This document shows positions 37,829-45,635 of a stretch of DNA of 59,249 nt, one piece after another. Location of the stretch: the NCBI GenBank assembly GCA_016875395.1, contig VGRF01000011.1:1-59249 (forward strand), written 5' to 3'. The DNA comes from Deltaproteobacteria bacterium. GTDB lineage: Bacteria > Myxococcota_A > UBA9160 > UBA6930. The notes under the pieces were generated by a model, which ran no database searches, was not told where the DNA came from, and saw only the letters and a program-made list of their open reading frames with translations. Each line of letters starts with the position of its first letter. Position 1 is the first letter of the stretch. A program made the translations under genes and the position numbers.

Positions 37829-38467
37829 ATGTCAGTCTCGACTCCGTCACGCCCGATCGTCGATCTCAGCGCCCACCGCGCTCGCCGCGATCCCGTGCGC
37901 ACGCGCGAGCGCCTGATCGCAGCCGGCACCGACCTCTTCGCGCAGCACGGGCTGCACGAGGTCACGAGCGCAGGGGTCGCACGCCACGCGGGCGTTGCGA
38001 CCGGCACGTTCTACCTGCACTTCCCCGACAAGCTCGCGCTGTTCCGCACGATCGTGTTCGACGGGCTCGCCGAGCTGCGAGCGCGGCAGGACGCCGCCGG
38101 CGCGCAGCAGCCGCGCGGCACGGCCGAGGAGCTGCGTGCGCGCCTCGCCACGTTCCTCGAGTTCGCGGAGGAGAAGCGCGCGCTGATGCGCGTGCTGTTC
38201 GCGCGCAGCGCCGAGGCGGCGGGCATCGCGGACGAGATCGTGGCAGCGCTCGCGCCGGGCGTGGAGCGCAGATACGTGGCGCTCCGCGCTGCCGGGCGTC
38301 TGCCCGCGGGCGTGAGCCCGGCGGTCGCCGCGCAGGCGCGCGCCGCCGCAGTCGTGCGCATCGCGGCATGGTGGACCGAAGACCCCGCGCGCGCCACGCG
38401 CCGCGAAGTGATCGACACGCTCGTCGCCCTCGACCCCGCCGCGTTCGCGCCGAGCGTCACTCCCTAA
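37829..38467 (+). CDS. TetR-family transcriptional regulator
   Basis: 212 residues. N-terminal helix-turn-helix: TRERLIAAGTDLFAQHGLHEVTSAGVARHAGVATGTFYLHFPDK, the TetR DNA-binding domain. The C-terminal ligand domain (LRARLATFLEFAEEKRALMRVLF) is fatty-acid-regulator-like in outline. It lies 29 bp upstream of the ferritin-like gene on the same strand and probably controls it. Its TAA stop lies in CCCTAACAA (38462-38470). Confidence 0.9.
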   Translation: MSVSTPSRPIVDLSAHRARRDPVRTRERLIAAGTDLFAQHGLHEVTSAGVARHAGVATGTFYLHFPDKLALFRTIVFDGLAELRARQDAAGAQQPRGTAEELRARLATFLEFAEEKRALMRVLFARSAEAAGIADEIVAALAPGVERRYVALRAAGRLPAGVSPAVAAQARAAAVVRIAAWWTEDPARATRREVIDTLVALDPAAFAPSVTP

Positions 38468-38496
38468 CAACCGCGCCCGACCTGGAGCCGATTCCG

Positions 38497-39624
38497 ATGC
38501 CCCACATCACGCACGACGCCGCCTACAACACCGTTGACCGCGACGACTTCCTCGCGATGATCGAGCCCGCGCGTTACGGCACGCGCTGCGACGCCTTCGA
38601 CGACATCATCTCCGCGACGCGCGATCACCACTGGGATCCGACCGATCCCGTCTACATCGATTTCGACGCCGATGCGTTCGACGTGAAGACGCAGCTGATC
38701 ATGCCGCGCGAGTTCACCGTCGAGCTGCAGTGCGCGGTGAAGGACCGCCTCGACGAGGGCCAGCAGATCCGCCTCGCGAACGAATCCACACGCTTCTCGC
38801 TCTCCTCGATCCTGCACGGCGAGCAGGGCGCGCTCTCGCTCTCGGCGAGCCTCACGCACATCCTGCGCGATCCGGGCGCACAGGAGTACGCCACCAACCA
38901 GGCGCGCGAAGAGGCGCGCCACGTCGCCGGCTTCTCGCGCTACGTCGCGAAGCGCTTCGGCACGCCGCTCGGCTGCGGCTCGACGCTCGCGAGCCTGATG
39001 AACGAGCTCGTGCTCGCGCCCGAGGTCTACAAGAAGCTCGTCGGCATGCAGATGCTGATCGAGGGCCTCGCGATGGGCGCCTTCGCGACGTTCCACTCGA
39101 TGACGAACGATCCGGTGCTGCGCCGCCTGATCCAGCTCACCATGAGCGACGAGGCGTTCCATCACAAGTTCGGAAAGATCTGGGCGGATCGGACGATCTC
39201 GAAGCTCAGCGAGGAAGAGCACATCGTCGTCGAGGACTGGGCGGCGAAGTGCTTCCAGACCTTGCTCTTCAATCTCATCAACGCGGAGCAGAAGCAGGCG
39301 ATCTACCCGCAGTTCGGGCTCGAGTGGCAGTGGGTGCGCGGCGCGGTACTCGAAGCGTTCACCGACAAGGATCGCCGCCAGGCGATGACGCAGAGCACGA
39401 ACATCTTCCGCGTACTGATCAAGACCTTGCTGAAGGCCGGCATCATCACCGAGCGCACGCGCGCGGTGTACGCGGGCTGGGTCGACATGAACGAGCTGCA
39501 GCGTGAGGGCGACGAAGTGATCGGTCACGAGCTCGCGATGCAGACCGTCGCCGAGCTGCGCGACCTGAACGCGCAGCAAGCGAAGGTGATGAGCCGCGCG
39601 CTGAAGGAGCGCCGCGCGAGCTGA
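38497..39624 (+). CDS. ferritin-like diiron protein, AurF/R2-like
   Basis: 375 residues, almost entirely helical. Candidate diiron ligands are visible: SSILHGEQGAL (E109), NQAREEARHVAGF (E139-x-x-H142), LIEGLAMGAF and MSDEAFHHKFG (ExxH). The four-helix arrangement with two ExxH pairs is that of ribonucleotide-reductase-R2-like and N-oxygenase (AurF) proteins. A monooxygenase, desaturase or oxidase role is inferred; no reductase or ferredoxin partner is adjacent. Start ATG 38497 lies behind CTGGAGCCGATTCCG. Confidence 0.75.
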   Translation: MPHITHDAAYNTVDRDDFLAMIEPARYGTRCDAFDDIISATRDHHWDPTDPVYIDFDADAFDVKTQLIMPREFTVELQCAVKDRLDEGQQIRLANESTRFSLSSILHGEQGALSLSASLTHILRDPGAQEYATNQAREEARHVAGFSRYVAKRFGTPLGCGSTLASLMNELVLAPEVYKKLVGMQMLIEGLAMGAFATFHSMTNDPVLRRLIQLTMSDEAFHHKFGKIWADRTISKLSEEEHIVVEDWAAKCFQTLLFNLINAEQKQAIYPQFGLEWQWVRGAVLEAFTDKDRRQAMTQSTNIFRVLIKTLLKAGIITERTRAVYAGWVDMNELQREGDEVIGHELAMQTVAELRDLNAQQAKVMSRALKERRAS

Positions 39625-39641
39625 GCAAGGGCTGCGCTCGC

Positions 39642-40106
39642 CTACTGGTACTCGATCACCAACACAGGCGCGCGAGTTCCATTCGCGGCTTCGGCGGTGC
39701 GCTTGCCCACACCGTTGACGAGAAGCGTGAGAGCGTTCCCGGAGGCCCAACCGGGCTGGCTGAGGATCTCGCTCACGATGGGCGCGAGGTTTGGCGTGCG
39801 CTGGTCGACGCCTGCGACCTGAGCTGTCGGCCACGGAGCGGGAGCCCAGGTGACACTCGAAGTTGTCCGCGCGCGACTCGAGAGCGAGAACGGCGTCGTC
39901 GCAAATGGGGTGGAGTTGGCGACGCGCTTGCCGGTGAGGGTGAGGGTGCAGCTGGCCGTGGTGACTTCATCCGCCTCGAACTGCACGTAGGCATTCGTGA
40001 TCGTCGCGGTCGCTGGGATGGCGATGTTCGTGAAGCGCAGGGCGACGGTTTGGTTGCCGCCCGCGTCGACCACGAGCTCGAGGTCGGAGCTGTTCAGGTC
40101 CACCAC
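39642..40106 (-). CDS. beta-sandwich (DNRLRE-like) C-terminal domain, probably truncated
   Basis: 154 codons: SSDLELVVDAGGNQTVALRF, then IPATATITNAYVQFEADEV and RTTSSVTWAPAPW, ending APVLVIEYQ. This is the repeat-type beta domain usually found at the C-terminus of much larger secreted proteins. Here the similarity stops at about 40110, with no signal peptide, and the upstream bases belong to the head-to-head plus-strand gene. It therefore looks like the remnant 3' end of a larger gene. Expression is doubtful. Confidence 0.55.
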   Translation of the reverse strand: MVDLNSSDLELVVDAGGNQTVALRFTNIAIPATATITNAYVQFEADEVTTASCTLTLTGKRVANSTPFATTPFSLSSRARTTSSVTWAPAPWPTAQVAGVDQRTPNLAPIVSEILSQPGWASGNALTLLVNGVGKRTAEAANGTRAPVLVIEYQ

Positions 40107-40150
40107 GCCCGTGGCGAGCTCCGAACCTGCTCGGCGGAAAGCCGAGCGAC

Positions 40151-40993
40151 GTGTCGATCAAGCTGGCCGGGCACGACGTGTCGGGCTGGCAGGCGGTCGT
40201 CGACGCCCACTACGACCGACTGGTCGCCGACCTCGCCGCCGCAGGCATCGAGGTCGTGCCACAAGCCGAAGTCCGCGCGCAGAAGGAGTACGCGGCGATC
40301 GCGAAGGCCGCCGTCGCGTTGCCGAAGGAAGTCGGCGGCAAGGCGGGGAAGGGCACTTATTACGGCGCACGCGATCTCCCGGTCGTGGTGCAAGACGAGC
40401 TCGCGGTGTTCCAACGCGGCTTCAAGCTCGAGGGCGGCCTGTTCGGCGGGAAACCCGTCGAGGATCTCTACATGAGCGGTGGCTCGAAGATCGCGGCGAG
40501 CTTCAGCACGGGCGCCGTGCTCGCTGCGGAGCGCCAGCTCGCAAGGAAGCTCGACGCGCACGTGCTGAAGGTGCGGCTCACCGTCCTTCCCGCGCAGCTC
40601 ACGGCGGACCGAGACTTCTGGAAGGGCGGCGGCGTCGAGACTAACGCGGCCGTCGCACTGGTGCCGCTCGTCAATCGGTACTTGTTCTCCGGGCCGGACG
40701 GCAAAGACGCGCGCCTGTCCGTGAAGCGAGACCTCGTGAGTACGCGCAGCACCGGCCAACTGAAGGACGTGACCTCGGCCGCGCAGAAGGTCAACCAAAT
40801 CGCCGGCGTCGGCGTTCGCGTGGTCGGCGCGCTGTACGGCGTCTCGACGCCGGGGGCGATCGGCAAGGTGAAGGACTACGAGTTCCGCGTGGACAACGCC
40901 GCGTACCCGGGCGTCGTCGCGGAGACCCTGACGACCGCGCACGAGCTCTTCCTCGCGCGCCTGCTCGAAGCACGCGACGCCGCGGAGGACTGA
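40151..40993 (+). CDS. hypothetical protein, N-terminus possibly missing
   Basis: 280 codons from GTG 40151. The same frame stays open and protein-like upstream (LLGGKPSDVSIKLAGHDVSG, from about 40121), so the true start may be lost. The body mixes helices (VAAGI, AIAKAAVALPKEVGG) and strands, with YLFSGPDGKDARLSVKRDLV and VNQIAGVGVRVVGALYG. No family recognised, no signal or membrane segment visible in what is present. The gene meets the remnant at 39642-40106 head to head without an intergenic region. Confidence 0.5.
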   Translation: MSIKLAGHDVSGWQAVVDAHYDRLVADLAAAGIEVVPQAEVRAQKEYAAIAKAAVALPKEVGGKAGKGTYYGARDLPVVVQDELAVFQRGFKLEGGLFGGKPVEDLYMSGGSKIAASFSTGAVLAAERQLARKLDAHVLKVRLTVLPAQLTADRDFWKGGGVETNAAVALVPLVNRYLFSGPDGKDARLSVKRDLVSTRSTGQLKDVTSAAQKVNQIAGVGVRVVGALYGVSTPGAIGKVKDYEFRVDNAAYPGVVAETLTTAHELFLARLLEARDAAED

Positions 40994-41009
40994 GCGGGCG
41001 GCGTGCGGA

Positions 41010-42404
41010 TCAGGCCGCCGCCGCGGTGTCGTCTTCCTTCAGCGCCGTCGCGATCTCGGCGATCACGCCCTTCGCGTCGCCGAACACCATGATCGTGTTG
41101 TCGGCGTAGAAGAGCGCGTTGTCGATGCCTGCGAAGCCGGGATTCTTCGAGCGCTTGATCGCGATCACGACGCGCGACTTGTCGGCGTCGATGATCGGCA
41201 TGCCGAAGATCGGCGACGACTTGTCGCTGCGCGCCGCGGGGTTCACCACGTCGTTCGCGCCCACGATCACGCACACGTCGCACTGCGGCATGTCGGGATT
41301 GATCTCGTCCATCTCGAGCAGCGCCTCGTACGGAATGTCGGCCTCGGCGAGCAGCACGTTCATGTGGCCGGGCATGCGCCCCGCGACGGGGTGGATGGCG
41401 AACTTCACGTCGATGCCGCGCTTCGTGAGCGAGTCGTACACCTCGCGCACGCGGTGCTGCGCCTGCGCGACGGCCATGCCGTAGCCGGGCACGATCACGA
41501 CGCGCTGCGCGTTGGCGAGGTAGTCCGCGGCGTCGTGCGCGCTCGCGCCCTTCATCACGCGCTCCTCGACCTGGCCGCTCGCCACCTGCACCTGTCCGAA
41601 CGCGCCGAACAGCACGTTGGTGAAGGAGCGGTTCATCGCCTTGCACATGATCACGCTCAGGATGAAGCCCGACGCGCCGTCGAGCGCGCCCGCGATGATC
41701 AGCAGCTGATTCTCGAGCACGAAGCCCATCGCGACCGCGGCGAGGCCGGCGTACGAGTTCAGCAGCGAGATCACGGTGGGCATGTCGGCGCCGCCGATCG
41801 GGATGATCAGCAGCACGCCGAACAAGAGGCTCAGCGTGATCACGACGGGGAACAGGTAGGACTTGGTCGGGTCGGCGATCAGCGCGAGGCCGGCGAGGAT
41901 CGCAATCCCCAACAACACGAAGTTCACCGCGTTCTGGCCGCGGTAGGTGATCGGCCGCGTCGGGATCACTTCCTGAAGCTTGCCCGCCGCCATCAGCGAG
42001 CCGGTGAAGGTCAGGAAGCCGAGCAGCACCTCCACCACGATCGCGCCGGTTCGGAACGAGGTGAGCGTGCCTTCTTCGAGCCAGATCAGGTACTTCGCGG
42101 TGCCGACGAGGCCCGCGGCGAGTCCGCCGAACGCGTGCGAGATCGCCGTTCGCTGCGGCACCGCAGTCAGCGGCACGCGCGAGAGCGGCACGCCGACGGC
42201 GATGCCCGCGAGCGCGGCGAGGCCGATCCACAGGTAGTGCTCGACGTGTGGGTCGAGCAGCGTGCCGAAGATCGCGAGGCCCATGCCGACGACGCCCGCG
42301 AGCACGCCGCGGCGCGCGGTGTTGGGGCGATTCAGCCAGCGCAGCGAGAAGATGAAGAGCATCGCCGCCGCGAGATAGGAGAGGTGCGTGACGATCTCGC
42401 TCAC
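41010..42404 (-). CDS. pntB: NAD(P) transhydrogenase subunit beta
   Basis: 464 residues. The first half has many hydrophobic helices (YLAAAMLFIFSLRWLN onward). The last about 180 residues are the NADP-binding domain III with RVVIVPGYGMAVAQAQ, FAIHPVAGRMPGHMNVLLAEADIPYE and VIVGANDVVNPAA, standard PntB signatures. It passes hydride between NADH and NADP with proton movement. The pntAb stop overlaps its ATG by four bases. The pntAa gene for the NAD-binding domain I is not upstream, so it must be elsewhere. Confidence 0.95.
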   Translation of the reverse strand: MSEIVTHLSYLAAAMLFIFSLRWLNRPNTARRGVLAGVVGMGLAIFGTLLDPHVEHYLWIGLAALAGIAVGVPLSRVPLTAVPQRTAISHAFGGLAAGLVGTAKYLIWLEEGTLTSFRTGAIVVEVLLGFLTFTGSLMAAGKLQEVIPTRPITYRGQNAVNFVLLGIAILAGLALIADPTKSYLFPVVITLSLLFGVLLIIPIGGADMPTVISLLNSYAGLAAVAMGFVLENQLLIIAGALDGASGFILSVIMCKAMNRSFTNVLFGAFGQVQVASGQVEERVMKGASAHDAADYLANAQRVVIVPGYGMAVAQAQHRVREVYDSLTKRGIDVKFAIHPVAGRMPGHMNVLLAEADIPYEALLEMDEINPDMPQCDVCVIVGANDVVNPAARSDKSSPIFGMPIIDADKSRVVIAIKRSKNPGFAGIDNALFYADNTIMVFGDAKGVIAEIATALKEDDTAAAA

Positions 42405-42697
42405 GACTTCGGCCCCTTCTCCTTGAACATCTTCAGCATGCGGTCCGTGATCAGGAAGCCGCTGACGATGTTCGTGATCGAGGCGAACACCGCGATGGCG
42501 CCGAGCACCGTCGTCAGCGTGTCCTTCTGCTCGCCCGCGATCAGGATCGAGCCGACCACCGCGATCGCGGAGATCGCGTTCGTGAGCGACATCAGCGGCG
42601 TGTGCAGCAGCCGCGAGACGTTCTGGATCACGCTGAAGCCGACGAAGGTCGCCAGCATCAGCGCGAACAGCATGGAGAAGCCGAGATCGAGGTCCAC
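42401..42697 (-). CDS. pntAb: NAD(P) transhydrogenase subunit alpha, membrane part
   Basis: 98 residues with three to four hydrophobic helices: LFALMLATFVGFSVIQNVSRLLHTPLMSLTNAISAIAVVGSIL, then VLGAIAVFASITNIVSGFLITDRML. The LLHTPLMSLTNAISA block is diagnostic for the split PntAb subunit. ATG 42697 is preceded by GCAAGGAGCGCACGC. It is the first gene of the unit; upstream lie only a short CTAG-rich spacer and the unrelated DUF2442/DUF4160 pair. Confidence 0.95.
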   Translation of the reverse strand: MDLDLGFSMLFALMLATFVGFSVIQNVSRLLHTPLMSLTNAISAIAVVGSILIAGEQKDTLTTVLGAIAVFASITNIVSGFLITDRMLKMFKEKGPKS

Positions 42698-42749
42698 GCG
42701 TGCGCTCCTTGCGCGCGAGCCAGCGGCGGAAAGCGCGGCTCGGAGCGCC

Positions 42750-42763
42750 GCTAGCTAGCTAGC
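42750..42763. other. 14-bp palindrome with three overlapping CTAG
   Basis: GCTAGCTAGCTAGC is a perfect palindrome in the spacer between pntAb and the DUF2442 gene. CTAG is normally one of the rarest tetramers in bacterial DNA, so three overlapping copies stand out. It could be a regulator-binding site or the mark of a recombination junction. Confidence 0.5.
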
Positions 42764-42793
42764 GCGCGGGGGCGATGCAAGGCGGCGGCGTGG

Positions 42794-43192
42794 CTACGCG
42801 CGGCGACGGGACGTGCGCTTCTTGGCGGGAGCCGTCGCAGGCTTTCTCGCACGAACCGTGTGCGGGCGACGAACGAGCGGCGGCGATGAGGTGGGGAAGC
42901 CATCCGCGTACTTGCGAGCCGGCTTGATTCCGAAGGTCTCGAACCGCACCCGGTCCCAGAGGTACTCCGGCGAGAAGTCAGCGCCGTTCGGCCAGCACAA
43001 AGTCCGATCGACGAAGAGCCTCGCGAAGTATGCGGGGTCTACGAGTGGCTCGAAGATCGCTCCCCACAGCTCGGATCGAAGGTCCAGTTCGCCCGTGAGC
43101 CCGTCCGCGAACTGCAACCAGACGCGGTGCGCGCCGAGCGGCCTCGCAGCGACGACGGGCGAGTAGTCGCGACGCGTCTTTTTCGTACTCAT
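42794..43192 (-). CDS. DUF2442 domain protein
   Basis: 132 residues from ATG 43192, which overlaps the DUF4160 stop as ATGA. The domain reads VVAARPLGAHRVWLQFADGLTGELDLRSELWGAIFEPL, then FVDRTLCWPNGADFSPEYLW, the DUF2442 signature, followed by a basic tail (RARKPATAPAKKRTSRRRA). DUF2442 genes commonly pair with DUF4160 genes, and a toxin-antitoxin-like role has been suggested for such pairs, but that function is not established. The basic tail could contact nucleic acid. Confidence 0.85.
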   Translation of the reverse strand: MSTKKTRRDYSPVVAARPLGAHRVWLQFADGLTGELDLRSELWGAIFEPLVDPAYFARLFVDRTLCWPNGADFSPEYLWDRVRFETFGIKPARKYADGFPTSSPPLVRRPHTVRARKPATAPAKKRTSRRRA

Positions 43193-43446
43193 TCGAGCGG
43201 CTCGATTCGCGCGAGCGGGAGCCTCTGCCGGGCAGCGTCCCAGTTGGCGATCAGCTCGTCGCCGTGAAGGTTGGCCCACTCGCGGACGAGCCTGAGCGCG
43301 CGGGATGGAAAGTCCCCGACCACGCGGCCCGTTCGGATGTAGAAGTCGATCTCATGGCTGCCGTAGATCGCATGGAAGTGCGGCGGTCCATGATCGCGGG
43401 TGTGCATCTGAATCACGATCCCAAAGAACCTGCTGATCTCGGGCAC
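43189..43446 (-). CDS. DUF4160 domain protein
   Basis: 85 residues from GTG 43446 (PEISRFFGIVIQMHTRDHGPPHFHAIYG follows), the normal start of the family. A longer frame to 43596 adds an Arg-rich stretch unlike the family and is rejected. HGPPHFHAIYG and FPSRALRLVREWANLHGDELIANW are family motifs. It is translationally coupled to the DUF2442 gene downstream and faces the SDR gene at 43629 divergently. Confidence 0.85.
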   Translation of the reverse strand: MPEISRFFGIVIQMHTRDHGPPHFHAIYGSHEIDFYIRTGRVVGDFPSRALRLVREWANLHGDELIANWDAARQRLPLARIEPLE

Positions 43447-43628
43447 AGCGCTCTCGAGCGCGTGGGACTTCGCGCGCGCTCGGGGTGAGCGCGGGCAACC
43501 TACCGCCGCGGGCTGCCTCAGCAACGAGACCGCGCGTTCACGCGCGTTGAAACGCCTCGCGCGCGCTGGCAGAGTCCGCCGCTTCGCGCGCAGCACGCGC
43601 TCCGTCGGCGCGCGGCAAAGGAGCGTCC

Positions 43629-44534
43629 ATGTCGCAGATCAGCTTCGCCGGCCGCGTGGCCGTCATCACCGGCGCCGGGGGTGGGCTCGGCCGCACGTAC
43701 GCGCTCGAGATCGCGCGGCGCGGCGGGCGCGTCGTCGTGAACGACCTCGGCGGCAAGCCCGATGGCTCCGGGGCGAGCACGAGCATGGCCGACCAGGTCG
43801 TGAAGGAGATCGCCGAAGCCGGCGGGCAGGCCGTCGCGAACTACGACTCCGTGTCCACGCCCGAAGGCGGCAGGGCGATCGTGCAGACCGCGCTCGACCA
43901 CTTCGGGCGTGTCGACATCGTGATCAACAACGCGGGCATCCTGCGCGACAAGACCTTCGCGAAGCTCACGCCGGAAGAGCTCGAGATCGTGCTCGACGTG
44001 CACCTGAAGGGCGCGTTCTACGTCACGCAGCCCGCGTTCCCGGTGATGAAGCAGAACGGCTACGGGCGCATCCTCTTCACCGCGTCGGCGGCGGGCGTGC
44101 TCGGCAACTTCGGGCAGACCAATTATGGCGCCGCGAAGATGGGCCTCGTCGGCCTCTCGAACGTGCTCGCGATCGAGGGCGCCAAGAACGGCATCCAGTG
44201 CAACGTGATCACGCCGATCGCGAACACGCGGCTCACGCAGGACCTGTTAGGCCCGATCGCCGCGAAGCTCGCGCCCGAGTGCGTCACGCCGCTCGCGCTC
44301 TACCTCGTCTCGGAGCAGTGCACGCTCACGCACGAGATCTTCACGGTGGGCGGCGGCCGCTACGCGCGCTTCTTCATCGGCATGAACGAGGGCTGGGTGA
44401 AGCCCGGCGGCGCGCCGGCGTCGATCGAGGAGATCGCGGGCCACATCGACGAGATCCGCGACACCACGAAGTTCACGATCCCGAGCGGCGTCGGCGACGA
44501 GCTGCGCGTGACCGCGAAGCTGTTCAAGTCATAG
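43629..44534 (+). CDS. SDR oxidoreductase, HSD17B4/FOX2-type 3-hydroxyacyl-CoA dehydrogenase-like
   Basis: 301 residues. GAGGGLGRTYALEIARRGGRVVVNDLGGKPDGSGAS is the diagnostic start of the peroxisomal multifunctional enzyme type 2 dehydrogenase domain; INNAGILRDKTFAKL and NYGAAKMGLVGLS hold the NNAG and catalytic Tyr/Lys. It should oxidise (3R)-hydroxyacyl-CoA to the 3-keto form. A MaoC hydratase gene follows, matching the next domain of the multifunctional enzyme. Start ATG 43629 behind AAAGGAGCGTCC. Confidence 0.9.
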   Translation: MSQISFAGRVAVITGAGGGLGRTYALEIARRGGRVVVNDLGGKPDGSGASTSMADQVVKEIAEAGGQAVANYDSVSTPEGGRAIVQTALDHFGRVDIVINNAGILRDKTFAKLTPEELEIVLDVHLKGAFYVTQPAFPVMKQNGYGRILFTASAAGVLGNFGQTNYGAAKMGLVGLSNVLAIEGAKNGIQCNVITPIANTRLTQDLLGPIAAKLAPECVTPLALYLVSEQCTLTHEIFTVGGGRYARFFIGMNEGWVKPGGAPASIEEIAGHIDEIRDTTKFTIPSGVGDELRVTAKLFKS

Positions 44535-44622
44535 TCGACTCGTCCGCGCTGATCGCCAGCGAGGTTTGCGGCGATCGAGCAGGAGCGCGGAGGAGCTGAT
44601 CCCCTCACCCGCTGGAGCCCAC

Positions 44623-45480
44623 ATGCCCATCAACCCCGCAGAAGCCCTGGCCGCGAAGTTTCCGTCCGCCGAGACGAGCTACGAGGTGGACGACGTGATC
44701 CTCTACCACCTCGGCATCGGCGCGGGCGTGCCGCAGACCGACGCGAACGAGCTCGAGTACACGTACGAGAAGAACCTGAAGGTGCTGCCGAGCTTCGGCG
44801 TGATCCCGACCTTCGGCGCGATGGGCGGCTCGCTCTTCAACACGCCGGGGCTCAAGTTCAACCCCGCGATGCTGCTGCACGGCGAGCAGGACATCGAGAT
44901 TCACCGGCCGCTGCCCACGAGCGCGAAGCTCGTGAACGAGTCGCGCATCGCGGCGCTCTACGACAAGGGCAAGGCCGCGCTCGTCGTGTTCGAGGTGAAG
45001 ACGAGCGAGAAGGGTGGCGCTCCGCTGTTCACGAATCGCTTCTCGCTCTTCCTGCGCGGCGAAGGCGGCTTCGGCGGCGACAGCGGCCCGAAGGTCGGCA
45101 ACGACGCGCCGCAGCGCGCGCCCGATCTCGTGGTGGAATCGAAGACGCTGCCGCAGCAGGCGCTGCTCTATCGCCTCAGCGGCGACAAGAACCCGCTCCA
45201 CGCGGATCCCGGCTTCGCGAAGATGGGCGGCTTCGACGTGCCGATCCTGCACGGCCTGTGCTCGTTCGGGATCGTGTGCAAAGCCGCCGTCGACAAGGCC
45301 CTCGGCGGAGACGTCACGAAGGTGGCGCGGTATCAGGCGCGCTTCGCGGGCGTGTTCTTCCCCGGCGAAACGATGGTCACGTCGATCTGGAAGGAAGGGG
45401 CGAGGTTGCTCGTGAGCAGCATCTCGAAGGAGCGCGGCACGCCCGTGGTGAGCAACGCTGCTGTCGAGCTTCGGGGCTGA
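44623..45480 (+). CDS. MaoC-family (R)-specific enoyl-CoA hydratase
   Basis: 285 residues, double-hotdog length. The hydratase-2 motif YRLSGDKNPLHADPGFAKMGGFDVPILHGL contains the catalytic Asp and His. It should hydrate 2-enoyl-CoA to (3R)-hydroxyacyl-CoA, the substrate of the upstream SDR. ATG 44623 follows TGGAGCCCAC. A 105-bp near-palindrome follows its stop by 11 bp, which may end the two-gene transcript. Confidence 0.92.
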   Translation: MPINPAEALAAKFPSAETSYEVDDVILYHLGIGAGVPQTDANELEYTYEKNLKVLPSFGVIPTFGAMGGSLFNTPGLKFNPAMLLHGEQDIEIHRPLPTSAKLVNESRIAALYDKGKAALVVFEVKTSEKGGAPLFTNRFSLFLRGEGGFGGDSGPKVGNDAPQRAPDLVVESKTLPQQALLYRLSGDKNPLHADPGFAKMGGFDVPILHGLCSFGIVCKAAVDKALGGDVTKVARYQARFAGVFFPGETMVTSIWKEGARLLVSSISKERGTPVVSNAAVELRG

Positions 45481-45491
45481 TGGGCTTGCGG

Positions 45492-45596
45492 CTGACCTCG
45501 CATGCATCCTGGCCAGCTTCGTTGCGCGGCCCTCGACGTATGTGACATACGCCGTCGGGCCGCGGCGCCTCGCTGGCCAGGCGCCTGCGAGGTCAG
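45492..45596. repeat. 105-bp near-palindrome (nested inverted repeat)
   Basis: Four nested perfect arms share a centre near 45544: CTGACCTCGCA/TGCGAGGTCAG (45492-45502, 45586-45596), CTGGCCAGC/GCTGGCCAG (45509-45517, 45572-45580), CGCGGCCC/GGGCCGCG (45525-45532, 45557-45564) and GTATGT/ACATAC (45538-45543, 45545-45550) around a single G. Short unpaired stretches separate them. It lies between the MaoC and SDR genes. As RNA it would be a long rod with bulges; as DNA it could be a mobile palindromic unit. Confidence 0.9.
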
Positions 45597-45635
45597 GACC
45601 GAGGTTCACGGGAAGAAAAGAGAGCAGGAGTCCGC

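Noticed and set aside
42794-43446. Calling the DUF4160-DUF2442 pair a proven toxin-antitoxin system.
   Set aside because: The coupling and domain pairing are suggestive, but I know of no established toxic activity for these domains, so only domain names are given.
44536-44599. The bases after the SDR stop read IVDSSALIA in another frame, like the N-terminus of VapC PIN toxins.
   Set aside because: Only about nine residues match, no PIN domain follows, and the frame ends within 25 codons; at most a tiny remnant, more likely chance.
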